This document shows positions 24,318-32,674 of a stretch of 45,514 nucleotides of DNA, in pieces. The translations under genes were made by a program, and so were the position numbers. How positions within the stretch are numbered: the stretch's first letter is position 1; every line of letters begins with the position of its first letter. Origin of the DNA: JBEHYA01 sp048498415 (GTDB taxonomy: Bacteria; Pseudomonadota; Alphaproteobacteria; UBA9219; RGZA01); assembly GCA_048498415.1 (NCBI GenBank), contig JBEHYA010000004.1:1-45514 (forward strand), written 5' to 3'. Below the pieces are notes generated by a model. The model made no database searches. It saw only the letters and a list, made by a program, of their open reading frames with translations, and had not been told where the DNA came from.

Positions 24318-27196
24318 GCGTCCGCCTCCTCCTGCATAATCGCGCCTTTCGACCATTCGGCCACGCGCTCAAGCCGCGCATAATCGGGGCTGGGCGGCAG
24401 AATTTGCGGGCGCGGCGCCGCGTGGAAGACAGGATCAGCCAGAAACGCGTTGATGAAGTTGGTAATGCCCGGCAAATGCACGGCTTTGATGCTGGCGGGA
24501 TCGATTTTCGCATCTTTATATTTGAATTCGCTTTTGCCCTCGTTGATCTCGATATGCGCAAGACCCTGCACGGCTTTTTTGCCCAGTGCCGCAAAACCGC
24601 CGGCTTCCACAATTACGGCTTCAATGGGAAGCTGCGGCTTCAGGCCAAGTTCCACACGTTTGGGCGATGGCGCCTCGCCGGTTTTATAATCCAAAATCAC
24701 TATACCGTCGCCCACACGGTCGATGCGGTCGGCGCGGGTGATGATGTTGATGCCGGCAACCTGCCATTCGCCTTTTACTTCAACGAGCGGCTGGCCATAG
24801 ACGGCACGGCGTTCTTTTTCAAAGCGGTAATAATCAGCGGCAAGACCTGGAATGCGCGTGGCCATGATGGCACGGGTCTCCGGCGGTACGCAGAAATTGT
24901 GCAGGCCTTTTTCCATAGCGGCGATGAAGTCGGGAATAGCCTGCGTGGGCCAGCTGGTGGGGTATTTCTCCGCCAAGCCTGCAATGACATCATGAATGAG
25001 GCTGCCGCGCTCGCGCGGGCCAAATTCGGCATCAAGGCCATTGAGCGCCTTTAAATTCAGCACTTTTTTGGCATAAAACGCATAGGGGTCTTGCACCCAC
25101 AGCGCCATATCGGAAGCAGAAATGGTGGCGGGGAATGCAGATGCCGGAATGCGCGCGGCGGGCGGGGCAATGGGCGATAATGTTTCCGATTGATCGATGG
25201 CATGCGCCCATTCCAGCCACGGCTGCGGCGGCGTGGCACTGGCCCCTTCCCCCAGCATCTCGAGTACGGCTTGCAGGCGCAGCCACCAGCGCGATGGAAT
25301 GGTGGGCGTCTCGCCCGCACGGGTTGCGCGGAGCAGCGTGACATGCGGCTGCGCGGCGGCCTGCACAAAATCATGTGCCATCTGGCCAATGCTGCGATCA
25401 GGCGAAGCCAGGCCCAAATCGCGGCGCATGGCGCGGCTCATCCATGGGTCGGGCGGCGCATCGGTAGGCCAGGTGGCTTCATTGAGGCCGGCTAAAATCA
25501 GCCGATCAAACGACAGCAGGCGCGCTTCAATGGTGCCGAGAATGCTGAGGCGCGGATGCTGGCCAAAAAGCGGGCGCACCGGCGTGGTATCGAGCGCATA
25601 GCGGAAAAGCCCGGTAAATTCGGCATAATTCAGCGGCGCGTCATCGGCGCTTTCGCTCATATCTTCGATGAGTTTGGCGAGCGTCTCGCCCTCTGCCCCG
25701 CGCCACAACGTGGCGTTCTGGGCAACGCACTTCGACGCGACATTCAGAAGCGCATCCAGCCATGCGGCGATGGGCTGCGCGGCTGTGTGCAAAGGCTGCA
25801 TCGCGGCGCCGATTTCTTTCAGTAACGCATATTCGCCTGACTTCGGCAGATGTTGCCAGCTGCGTAAATTCGCGCCGCAGAGATGCTGGCGGAAAAAATC
25901 ATGTTCCAGATTGCGCGCTGCTGTTAAAAAATCCCCACGCGCGCGGCCCATGCCGGTGAAGGGATGTTTGAAAAACGCCATAAGGCCGGAGGGGCGCACA
26001 TCTTCATCCGCCACATTCAACAGCAACAATAAAAAGACGGCGGGCGGCAATGAGGAAAGCTTCACGCCGGCGCTATCGTTCACTTCAATGCCCCAGCGGC
26101 GCATTTGGGCAGCGACACGGGCGGCGATTTTGCGGTCAGGCGTGACTAAAGCCGCGCGGCAATCAGGGTTTTCGGCGCATTCGCGCAGCATGAGGGCGGC
26201 TGCCATCGCTTCCTGATTTTCGTTTGCAGCTTCCAGCATATAAAGGTGACGCGTAGCGGCTTTCGGCTGATCGGGGCGCGATAAATAGCGCCAGCGGTCG
26301 GTGACCGGTGCGGGCCGCAAGGCTTCGCTGAGGAGCCAGCTGGCATCGTGGCCCACGGGGTCGCCCCAGTTTTCAATATCTTCGCGCGTGGCTTTGCAGC
26401 GCTTCAAAAACGCCGCCATGAAATATTGCGGATGGGTTTCGGTAATGTCGTCCCAATGTGCTTCTTCAAGGTGCATATCAACGCCGGGCAGCACGACCAT
26501 GCCTTTGGGCAGCTGGCTGACGGTGTGCATGAGCTCCGCCGTGGCGGGGCGCGAACCGGTGGAACCCGCGATGATAATGGGAAAATCAGGCGTGGCTCGC
26601 TGCCAATGCTGGTTTTGCAGGCGCATCAGGCGCTGGCTGCGATCCAGCGCATCTATGGCGTTGTTTTCTTTTAAAATCTGCGGCCAGTTTTCGTGCACGA
26701 TTGAAAGAAACGCGCGGATGTGCTGCCAGTGCGCCGCATAATTTTCCGGCACCACGGCTTCCAGCGATTTTAAATCGCAGCCTTCGATGATGGATTGGTC
26801 AATGAGGCCGCCCAGATCATCGGCGAGTTGAAAGGCTTCGGCCTTCCGCATGGGATAGAGCTTGAGAATAAGCTGCATCAACAAAAAACGCCGGCGCATG
26901 GGTGAGATGGCGCGGGGCAGCGCGGCGATTTCGGCGCTTAACGCGGGGTCGCCCGATAAACTCAGTTCTTCTTCATCGATATCGCCAAGGGTTTGGATGC
27001 GGGGAATCAGAATGGCGGTGTTGGCATCGGGCGCTTTGGCAAGAAACGCATCGCGCAGCGCGGCGACCGAACGGCGGGTGGGCAGTAATATAAGCGCACG
27101 CGGCAATGCGTCGCCGTATTCCGCGCTCAGGCCTTCCACCAGCGCGGGCAAAAACGGCTGGCTGGCGGGAATGTTGATGAGGCGGGAACTGACCAT
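24314..27196 (-). CDS. addB: Double-strand break repair protein AddB
   Basis: The partner of AddA. The 960 residues have the inactivated-helicase N-terminal half typical of AddB (LILLPTRRSVAALRDAFLA) and a C-terminal nuclease motif GIVILDYKTGEAPSPK. The Walker A loop is degenerate (PTRRS), and the Cys cluster of the Bacillus AddB iron-sulphur site is not visible, as in the alphaproteobacterial type. The purine-rich GGAGGGG near the end of murU lies about 25 bases upstream of the ATG, so initiation may be aided by coupling to murU, 12 bases away. Confidence 0.92.
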   Translation of the reverse strand: MVSSRLINIPASQPFLPALVEGLSAEYGDALPRALILLPTRRSVAALRDAFLAKAPDANTAILIPRIQTLGDIDEEELSLSGDPALSAEIAALPRAISPMRRRFLLMQLILKLYPMRKAEAFQLADDLGGLIDQSIIEGCDLKSLEAVVPENYAAHWQHIRAFLSIVHENWPQILKENNAIDALDRSQRLMRLQNQHWQRATPDFPIIIAGSTGSRPATAELMHTVSQLPKGMVVLPGVDMHLEEAHWDDITETHPQYFMAAFLKRCKATREDIENWGDPVGHDASWLLSEALRPAPVTDRWRYLSRPDQPKAATRHLYMLEAANENQEAMAAALMLRECAENPDCRAALVTPDRKIAARVAAQMRRWGIEVNDSAGVKLSSLPPAVFLLLLLNVADEDVRPSGLMAFFKHPFTGMGRARGDFLTAARNLEHDFFRQHLCGANLRSWQHLPKSGEYALLKEIGAAMQPLHTAAQPIAAWLDALLNVASKCVAQNATLWRGAEGETLAKLIEDMSESADDAPLNYAEFTGLFRYALDTTPVRPLFGQHPRLSILGTIEARLLSFDRLILAGLNEATWPTDAPPDPWMSRAMRRDLGLASPDRSIGQMAHDFVQAAAQPHVTLLRATRAGETPTIPSRWWLRLQAVLEMLGEGASATPPQPWLEWAHAIDQSETLSPIAPPAARIPASAFPATISASDMALWVQDPYAFYAKKVLNLKALNGLDAEFGPRERGSLIHDVIAGLAEKYPTSWPTQAIPDFIAAMEKGLHNFCVPPETRAIMATRIPGLAADYYRFEKERRAVYGQPLVEVKGEWQVAGINIITRADRIDRVGDGIVILDYKTGEAPSPKRVELGLKPQLPIEAVIVEAGGFAALGKKAVQGLAHIEINEGKSEFKYKDAKIDPASIKAVHLPGITNFINAFLADPVFHAAPRPQILPPSPDYARLERVAEWSKGAIMQEEADA

Positions 27197-27208
27197 GGGG
27201 TGGCGAGC

Positions 27209-27946
27209 TTACCACCCCTCCCCGCTGGAAAGAAGACGGTTGGCTTCGGCTAAATCAGGCGGCGTGCCGACGTGGTAGCAGGCGCCATCATGCACCAGAC
27301 CATACAGGCGGCCCGCGGATTCCAGCCGGTTCCAGATGAGGTTGGTGGAGAACACGTCTTCCGGGACGTCTTTATAAAGATGCGGCGAAATAATCTGGGC
27401 GGAGATGAATACGTAAGGCCGCGGCGGGTTGGTGTTGGCGCGGGCGATGGGGCCGAAGCCGGCGCTTTCCGCGGTCATGAAAAAATCGCCGCCGGCGCCG
27501 GTGAAGCCGCGGGCTTTTTGAAGCGGCATCAATAGCAGTAACGCATCCATGCGCGCGGGATCGAAATGCTGGGCAAGGCGTTGCAGGGCGGGCGTTTTGC
27601 CATCCTGCCACGGCAGATCAGCGTTGATGACGAAGATGGGCGCATCGCCTAGTAACGGCAACGCTTTTTTGATGCCGCCGCCGGTATCAAGGATTTTTTC
27701 TTCGTGGGAAATTTTAATTGAAATATCGCGGCGGGTCTTCACATGGTTTTCTATCGCATCGGGCAGGTAATGTGTGTTGATGACGACCTGCTTGATATGG
27801 GCGGCCACCAAACGGTTCAGCACATGATCAAGCATCGGCATGCCGCCCACTTGCAGCATGGGTTTGGGAAGCTCAAGCGTGAGCGGGCGCATGCGAAGGC
27901 CGAGGCCCGCCGCTAAAATCATGGCGTGGGTAATGTTCGCAACCAT
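27209..27946 (-). CDS. murU: Nucleotidyltransferase, MurU-like (MurNAc-1-phosphate uridylyltransferase)
   Basis: A 245-residue sugar-1-phosphate nucleotidyltransferase. The signature AAGLGLRMRPLT is at about 12-23, with KPML at 28-31, the metal and substrate region VINADLPW, and a GTPPDL end. In the Pseudomonas putida pathway, MurU turns MurNAc-1-phosphate into UDP-MurNAc so that cell-wall sugars bypass de novo synthesis. The identification as MurU rests on the partner gene upstream, which looks like AmgK. The ATG at 27946 overlaps the last base of that gene's stop codon (TGATG). A different NDP-sugar product is possible. Confidence 0.8.
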   Translation of the reverse strand: MVANITHAMILAAGLGLRMRPLTLELPKPMLQVGGMPMLDHVLNRLVAAHIKQVVINTHYLPDAIENHVKTRRDISIKISHEEKILDTGGGIKKALPLLGDAPIFVINADLPWQDGKTPALQRLAQHFDPARMDALLLLMPLQKARGFTGAGGDFFMTAESAGFGPIARANTNPPRPYVFISAQIISPHLYKDVPEDVFSTNLIWNRLESAGRLYGLVHDGACYHVGTPPDLAEANRLLSSGEGW

Positions 27947-28974
27947 CAGCCGCGCCAGCCCTGGCGGTATTGGCCCGGCACATGCGCATCCAGCCACTGA
28001 AACAGTGGCGCGAGCGACGGCTCGTTTTTATGCGTGAGCAGCAATTGCCAGCTGCGGCTGTAATAATCCAGCACGGCTGCATCGCCTTTGGTCGCCCAGC
28101 GGCGGGCGGTCACGGCCATCACCCGCAAATGCCGCTGCGCGGCCATGATGTGATAGGAGGCCATGAACGCAGTTTGCGAAATTTCGGGGTTGGCTTTGCA
28201 GTAATAATCCAGCAGCTCGTGGCGCACATCGCTGTGGATATGGCGGCGGGCATCTTCCAGCAAGGAGGCCAGGTCGTAGCTGATGGGGCCGATGCCGCCA
28301 TCCTGAAAATCAATCACGGCGAGCTGTGGCGGGTCGGAACGCAAAATCATCAGGTTATCGCCGTGGTAATCCCGCAGCAGCAGGGATTGCGGCACGTTGG
28401 CGCAGGCCTGTTCCAGCAGTGCCGGCCACAGCCGCGCGAAGGCCAGATGCGCATCGGCGGATAATTTCTTTTTTACAATCACATTCTCCAGCATTTCGGC
28501 GAACAGGCTCACCTGCTCGGTGAACAGCTGGGGCGTGTAATGGGGGATTGTCTCGGCCTGCAGCTTTTCGCCCTTCGCCCGGTTATGCAGATGCAAAAGA
28601 ATATCGACGCCCGCTTTTAAAAAGCGCGGGAGTTCCGCCGAGGACAACGCGGAAAAGGTGCTATCGCCGAGGTCTTCGATAAGCGCAAGGTCTTCCAGTT
28701 TGTCCACGCCATAAATAGCCGGCACGCGCGTCCCATTCTCCTGCAACAGCTTCTGCATGTGCATGAAGGCTTCTAAATCTTTGGTCTCGGGCACGCACAT
28801 GACGAGCGCCTGCATTTTTTCGCCCCCTAAACCACGGCGCAGGCGCACATAAAAACGACCGGAAAAATCGCCGGCCAGATACGTTTTCTCTGCCCCGGCC
28901 CAGCCCTGGCGGGTTATGAAACTGTCGATACGGGCGGCAGCGGCGTTTGAAGAAAGGACAGGCGACGGGCCCAT
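27946..28974 (-). CDS. amgK: Aminoglycoside-phosphotransferase-fold kinase, AmgK-like
   Basis: A 342-residue kinase of the APH fold. The catalytic loop is LLLRDYHGDNLMI, and the metal-binding VIDFQDGGIGP follows it. AmgK phosphorylates the anomeric carbon of MurNAc and GlcNAc. The adjacent MurU-like gene supports that role over drug resistance. ATG 28974 is used because it begins the first recognisable segment; this makes the gene overlap the tsaE 3' end by 61 bases. No start lies between that point and the conserved domain. In Alphaproteobacteria this kinase is often found between tsaE and the nucleotidyltransferase. Confidence 0.8.
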   Translation of the reverse strand: MGPSPVLSSNAAAARIDSFITRQGWAGAEKTYLAGDFSGRFYVRLRRGLGGEKMQALVMCVPETKDLEAFMHMQKLLQENGTRVPAIYGVDKLEDLALIEDLGDSTFSALSSAELPRFLKAGVDILLHLHNRAKGEKLQAETIPHYTPQLFTEQVSLFAEMLENVIVKKKLSADAHLAFARLWPALLEQACANVPQSLLLRDYHGDNLMILRSDPPQLAVIDFQDGGIGPISYDLASLLEDARRHIHSDVRHELLDYYCKANPEISQTAFMASYHIMAAQRHLRVMAVTARRWATKGDAAVLDYYSRSWQLLLTHKNEPSLAPLFQWLDAHVPGQYRQGWRG

Positions 28975-29399
28975 TCGGCGTTTCCCTTGAAGGTCACGAG
29001 GCGTTTCGCCGAATGCTGATGGAATTCCAGCTGAATCGCAAGGCAGCTGTTGGGAAGCAGGCCGCCCAGCCGTTCCGGCCATTCGATCAGGCGGATGGTA
29101 TGGCCCGCATCTTCCCAGCCTAGTTCATAGACTTCTTCGGGCTGTTTAAGCCGGTACAGATCAAAATGCCACAGCAGCGCCGCGGGGGCGTCGTAATGCT
29201 GGACGAGCGTAAAGGTGGGGCTTGGAATATTCGTCTCACCAGTCAGCGCGTTCACCAGCGCACGGGCGAAAGTGCTTTTGCCCGCGCCCAGTTCGCCATA
29301 AAAGGCCAGCACGTCACCGGCCTTCAGTTCTGCGCCGATTTTGGCGGCCAGTTTTTTCATGGCGGGTTCGGTATAGGGCGCAGAATGAAGTGCAGTCAT
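28914..29399 (-). CDS. tsaE: tRNA threonylcarbamoyladenosine biosynthesis protein TsaE
   Basis: The ATPase partner of TsaB/TsaD that makes the t6A modification next to ANN-reading anticodons. The 161 residues include Walker A GELGAGKSTF (about 35-44), NIPSPTFTLVQHY (switch region) and LIEWPERLG near the end, which is the usual TsaE pattern. It starts a subset of the block (tsaE-amgK-murU-addB-addA-trxA). The last 61 bases overlap amgK. A subfamily C repeat separates it from divL upstream. Confidence 0.95.
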   Translation of the reverse strand: MTALHSAPYTEPAMKKLAAKIGAELKAGDVLAFYGELGAGKSTFARALVNALTGETNIPSPTFTLVQHYDAPAALLWHFDLYRLKQPEEVYELGWEDAGHTIRLIEWPERLGGLLPNSCLAIQLEFHQHSAKRLVTFKGNAEWARRLSFLQTPLPPVSTVS

Positions 29400-29424
29400 G
29401 ATTTAAAATAATACCTGGGCCACG

Positions 29425-29500
29425 AACATACCAGCGAAAGCTGGTATCCAGTTTGTTTGCTGCGAAAAAATTGGGTCCCGGCTTTCGCCGGGACGTACAT
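29425..29500. repeat. Paired-hairpin repeat, subfamily C
   Basis: Hairpin 1 (29428-29447, loop GAAA) and hairpin 2 (29475-29494, loop TTTC) flank a core with TATCCAGTTTGTTTGC. The same core, inverted, occurs in the copy at 44170-44240. It lies between the stop of the DivL-like gene and the start of tsaE on the minus strand. Confidence 0.88.
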
Positions 29501-29505
29501 AGTGA

Positions 29506-31962
29506 TTAGCTGGCTTGCAGCAGCGCCTGTTCAGGCGGCTCGATGGGGATGAGGCAGGTCACCTTGGTGCCCTGGCCCGGGTTGCTGTCAATGACGATGC
29601 GTCCGCCATGCAGTTCAACGAAGCTTTTCACCAGCGAGAGGCCGAGCCCCGCCCCGCTCTGGCGGGATTCCGGGTTGGCGCGCTCGAACTTTTCAAAAAT
29701 ACGTTCCTGATCTTCGGGCGCGATGCCAAGGCCGGTATCCTGCACCGACAGGCCCACCCAGTCACCGTCGCGTTCGGCGGAAAGGGTGATGGTGCCGCCG
29801 CTTTCGCTGTATTGAATGGCGTTGTTGATGAGATTGAACATCACCTGCTTCAGGCGCTGTTCATCGGCATCGATCTGGCCGACGCCGTCGCCGCCCTGAA
29901 TGACGATGCCGATGTTCTTCTGTTGCGCCCATTCGCGCGTCATGCCGGCGGCAGCTTCCAAAAGCGCCTTCACGGAGACCGACTTATAATCCAGCACCAT
30001 GCGGCCGGCTTCAATGGTGGCAAGATCAAGCACGTCGTTGATGAGGGCCAGCAGCTTCTTGCTGGCTTCCATCATGGTGCGCGCATATTCCAGCTGGCGT
30101 TCGTTGAGCGTGCCGAAATACTGGTTCGCCAAAATTTCCGCGAAGCCCATGATGGTATTTAACGGCGTGCGGAGCTGATAGGAAACATTGGCCACAAACT
30201 CCGACTTCAACCGGTCGGCAGCGGTGAGCGCAGTATTCGTCTCGCGCAAGGCTTGTTCCGCCAATACCGTATCGCTGACATCCAGATACGAGACCATCAC
30301 CGCGCCATCGGGCAGCGGCAGGGCAGAGAATTCGACCACCGAGCCATCGGTACGCGTATAGCGGCCCGCACGGTCGTTGCGATCCAGCATATCCGAGATG
30401 GTATCTTTCTTGAACGCCGCCCAGTCATCGGTGAGCAGCAAGGGGCGCATGAGTTCCAGCATTTCGCTGATATGCGGGTGTTCATCCAGCGGATCCTGGG
30501 CAAGATGCCAGATGCGCAGGAACGCGGGGTTATACAGGCGCAGCTTGCCGTCGCTGCCATAGACGGCGATGCCTTCCGCCAGATTATCCAGCGTTTCCCG
30601 CTGCACGGCGAGCTGGGTGTTATAGGCGGATTCAAGCGCCAGTTTATCGGTCACGTCTTCATGCACGAACATGATGCCGCCGAAGGGATGCGGAATGGCC
30701 ATGATGCGCAGCGTGGTGCCATCAGGCAGGTGCATTAAGTCTTCGCGGGGTTCGATGAGCGAGGTAAAGAGCGACATACGCTCCTTCTTGTATTTCTGGA
30801 AGTCGGCCTGTTCCGGCGCGCGGCGGCGGGTGCGCAGGTCTTCCAGGATTTCGTTAAACGTCGGCTCGGTCTTCAGATAATTTTCATCCGCTTCCCATAG
30901 TTTTACATAGGAGCGGTTGTAGAATTTGATGCGCGTATCGGAGGAATAGATGGCGATCGGCGTGCCGAGCTGTTCCAGCACTTCTTCATGCGCCTTGATA
31001 TGGCGCTTGAGTTCGCTATCCAGCTCGGCTTCCTTGCTGATATCGATGGCATAACCCACGGCAATTTTTTCGGGGCCGATGCAGGCTTCGGCGATATGCA
31101 GCAGATGGCGCTGGTTATCGATGACCACATGCCGGTCTTCCGATTGTTCCCCACCCCGCTCGCATGCGGCCTCGGCAAGCGTTTTGCCTTTGGGGCGCTG
31201 CTGCAAGGGCACCAGTTCCACCTGATCCGCCACCACTTTATCGGCGCTTTGCGCGACAGCCTTGGCATACGCTTCGTTGCACCAGCTGAGCTTTAAATCG
31301 CGGCCGCGCAGCCAGACGGGGAATGGCAGCTGGTTCAACAGCGCGCGGAATTCGTGCATCTGATGGTTGGCCTGATGCAGCACATCCCCCTGCTTCCTGA
31401 TTTCTTCGGCAAAGCGCGAGACATCGCGCAGCCACAGCACCGTGGCCGGCGGCTGGCCCGGCATACCGATGCGGCGCATGCCCTGCACAAGTATGGCGCG
31501 CCCGGCCTTCAACGTGACCTGCACGCGGAATTCATCTTCCTTGGCCGCATCTTTCATGAAGTGCTGCAGTTTTTCGGCCGATGCCGGCTGCAATAACTCA
31601 TAAAAATCCTGCAAAATCAGAATGGGAGCGTTGCCCAATAGTTTTTCAAGACCCTGGCGCTGCGTAACCTGGCCGTTGGGTGCCGCGACCAAATACGCAT
31701 CCGGCAGCGCTTCCAGCAGCATATTGTGGAAGCCCATTTTTTCATGAAGCAGGGCAAGATCGCGCTTTGCTGAATTGGCTTGTTCGAAAAAGACAAACGC
31801 CACGAGTGCCGTGGCGCACAGCCCGCCCACCAACAGCATTTGCATAAGCGCCGAACCGCCCTGCACTGCGCTGCCGTGCTGCACAAGCACGCCGATAAAC
31901 GCCACCACCATGAGGAGGAGCACGATTAAAAGCGGGATATAACGTTTGGGGGGCGCGAACAA
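29506..31962 (-). CDS. divL: DivL-like PAS sensor kinase with Tyr in place of the phospho-His
   Basis: An 818-residue membrane protein with two N-terminal membrane helices (about 8-27 and 36-58), several PAS-like domains (about 85-570), a dimerisation domain and an intact ATPase domain. In the H-box the usual SHELRTPL reads SYQLRTPL: Tyr595 replaces the phospho-accepting His and Gln replaces the following Glu. The ATPase motifs are all present (NLINNAIQYSE, DTGLGIAP, GAGLGLSLV). This matches DivL of Caulobacter (Tyr550), which regulates the CckA-CtrA cell-cycle pathway without normal autophosphorylation. The start codon appears to be TTG 31962, and no ATG precedes the first membrane helix. 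The symbol divL is inferred from the Tyr and the layout. Confidence 0.75.
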   Translation of the reverse strand: MFAPPKRYIPLLIVLLLMVVAFIGVLVQHGSAVQGGSALMQMLLVGGLCATALVAFVFFEQANSAKRDLALLHEKMGFHNMLLEALPDAYLVAAPNGQVTQRQGLEKLLGNAPILILQDFYELLQPASAEKLQHFMKDAAKEDEFRVQVTLKAGRAILVQGMRRIGMPGQPPATVLWLRDVSRFAEEIRKQGDVLHQANHQMHEFRALLNQLPFPVWLRGRDLKLSWCNEAYAKAVAQSADKVVADQVELVPLQQRPKGKTLAEAACERGGEQSEDRHVVIDNQRHLLHIAEACIGPEKIAVGYAIDISKEAELDSELKRHIKAHEEVLEQLGTPIAIYSSDTRIKFYNRSYVKLWEADENYLKTEPTFNEILEDLRTRRRAPEQADFQKYKKERMSLFTSLIEPREDLMHLPDGTTLRIMAIPHPFGGIMFVHEDVTDKLALESAYNTQLAVQRETLDNLAEGIAVYGSDGKLRLYNPAFLRIWHLAQDPLDEHPHISEMLELMRPLLLTDDWAAFKKDTISDMLDRNDRAGRYTRTDGSVVEFSALPLPDGAVMVSYLDVSDTVLAEQALRETNTALTAADRLKSEFVANVSYQLRTPLNTIMGFAEILANQYFGTLNERQLEYARTMMEASKKLLALINDVLDLATIEAGRMVLDYKSVSVKALLEAAAGMTREWAQQKNIGIVIQGGDGVGQIDADEQRLKQVMFNLINNAIQYSESGGTITLSAERDGDWVGLSVQDTGLGIAPEDQERIFEKFERANPESRQSGAGLGLSLVKSFVELHGGRIVIDSNPGQGTKVTCLIPIEPPEQALLQAS

Positions 31963-32044
31963 AATAAAACTCGAAAACCGGTTAATCTTTAGAAGGTTAA
32001 CGAGTGTAGGCCCTTAACAGGCGTGATGCGATTATGATTCGAAC

Positions 32045-32053
32045 TTATCCACA
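32045..32053 (+). promoter_or_regulatory. Perfect DnaA-box sequence
   Basis: TTATCCACA matches the DnaA box exactly and lies in the 105-base gap before the DivL-like gene and after the unknown gene at 32068-32580. One 9-mer could occur by chance. Its placement upstream of a cell-cycle gene makes it worth noting. Confidence 0.5.
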
Positions 32054-32067
32054 GCCTTGCGGAAAAG

Positions 32068-32580
32068 TTATTGGCCCAGCTGGCCATACATAAGACTGGT
32101 GCCCGCCATCCAGCGGCGCAGATTTTCGCGGCGTAGTTGGCTGCGCAGCGGCGCCGGCATATCATCCGTCACCGGCATGCCGGGTTTTGAAGCATCGGTG
32201 AAAGAATTGCCATTCGCCGCACCCGCCAGTGCCGCATAAGAAAGCAATTTAAGTTCCGTGGCCAGATACGGCGAAAAGCTGCCGATGCGTGAACGCCGGA
32301 TAACCGGCTGCCAATGCGGCGTGGCGCTGTCGCGGTCACCGCAGGTTTCAACCAGTACATACGTGGCAAGACCATTTTTGGTTGGCAGGACTTCGATGCC
32401 ATCAAATTGATAGGCATCAGTATTGGAAGGGCGCAAATTCATGGGCTGCGTAATACGCTCGCCCCTATCAGTAATCCGGGAAGAAAAAGCACCGAGCATG
32501 GCTTTAATATGTTGTGTCGCTGTAACCGCTGCCTCACGGAAAGACGGCAAAATATTATAGGGCTGCATTACATCGCTCAT
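32068..32580 (-). CDS. Hypothetical protein between ahcY and divL, 170 residues
   Basis: I do not recognise this family. The protein has no signal peptide, no clear membrane segment and no known motif. Landmarks are YQFDGIEVLPTKNGLATYVL in the first half, an aromatic block FSPYLATELKLLSYAAL, and an Arg-rich end (LRSQLRRENLRRWMAG). AAGG lies eight bases before the ATG. The frame, length and base use match its neighbours, so it is probably a real gene. Its place between ahcY and the DivL-like gene in the same direction gives no clear functional clue. Confidence 0.75.
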   Translation of the reverse strand: MSDVMQPYNILPSFREAAVTATQHIKAMLGAFSSRITDRGERITQPMNLRPSNTDAYQFDGIEVLPTKNGLATYVLVETCGDRDSATPHWQPVIRRSRIGSFSPYLATELKLLSYAALAGAANGNSFTDASKPGMPVTDDMPAPLRSQLRRENLRRWMAGTSLMYGQLGQ

Positions 32581-32620
32581 ACCAATGACCTTTTAAAATG
32601 GCGGCAGCACGCAATATATC

Positions 32621-32648
32621 ACACGCGAGCCTCGCTGGGCCCGCGCGT
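32621..32648 (-). terminator. Stem-loop downstream of ahcY
   Basis: On the minus strand ACGCGCGGGCC pairs with GGCTCGCGTGT over 11 pairs, two of them G-U, around a six-base loop. It lies 27 bases past the ahcY stop and before the ATG of the unknown gene. There is no U-tract, so it may limit 3' decay or act as a Rho-independent-like pause. The G-U pairs form only in the minus-strand transcript, which favours that strand. Confidence 0.5.
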
Positions 32649-32674
32649 TTTACTTTCCAGACAATAATATAAGG

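Noticed and set aside
27946..28974. The APH-fold kinase as an antibiotic-resistance gene
   Set aside because: Its coupling to a MurU-like nucleotidyltransferase and its place in a housekeeping block favour a cell-wall sugar kinase.
31978..32000. Two GGTTAA words upstream of the DivL-like gene as a CtrA site
   Set aside because: CtrA sites need TTAA-N7-TTAA; here the spacer is eleven bases.
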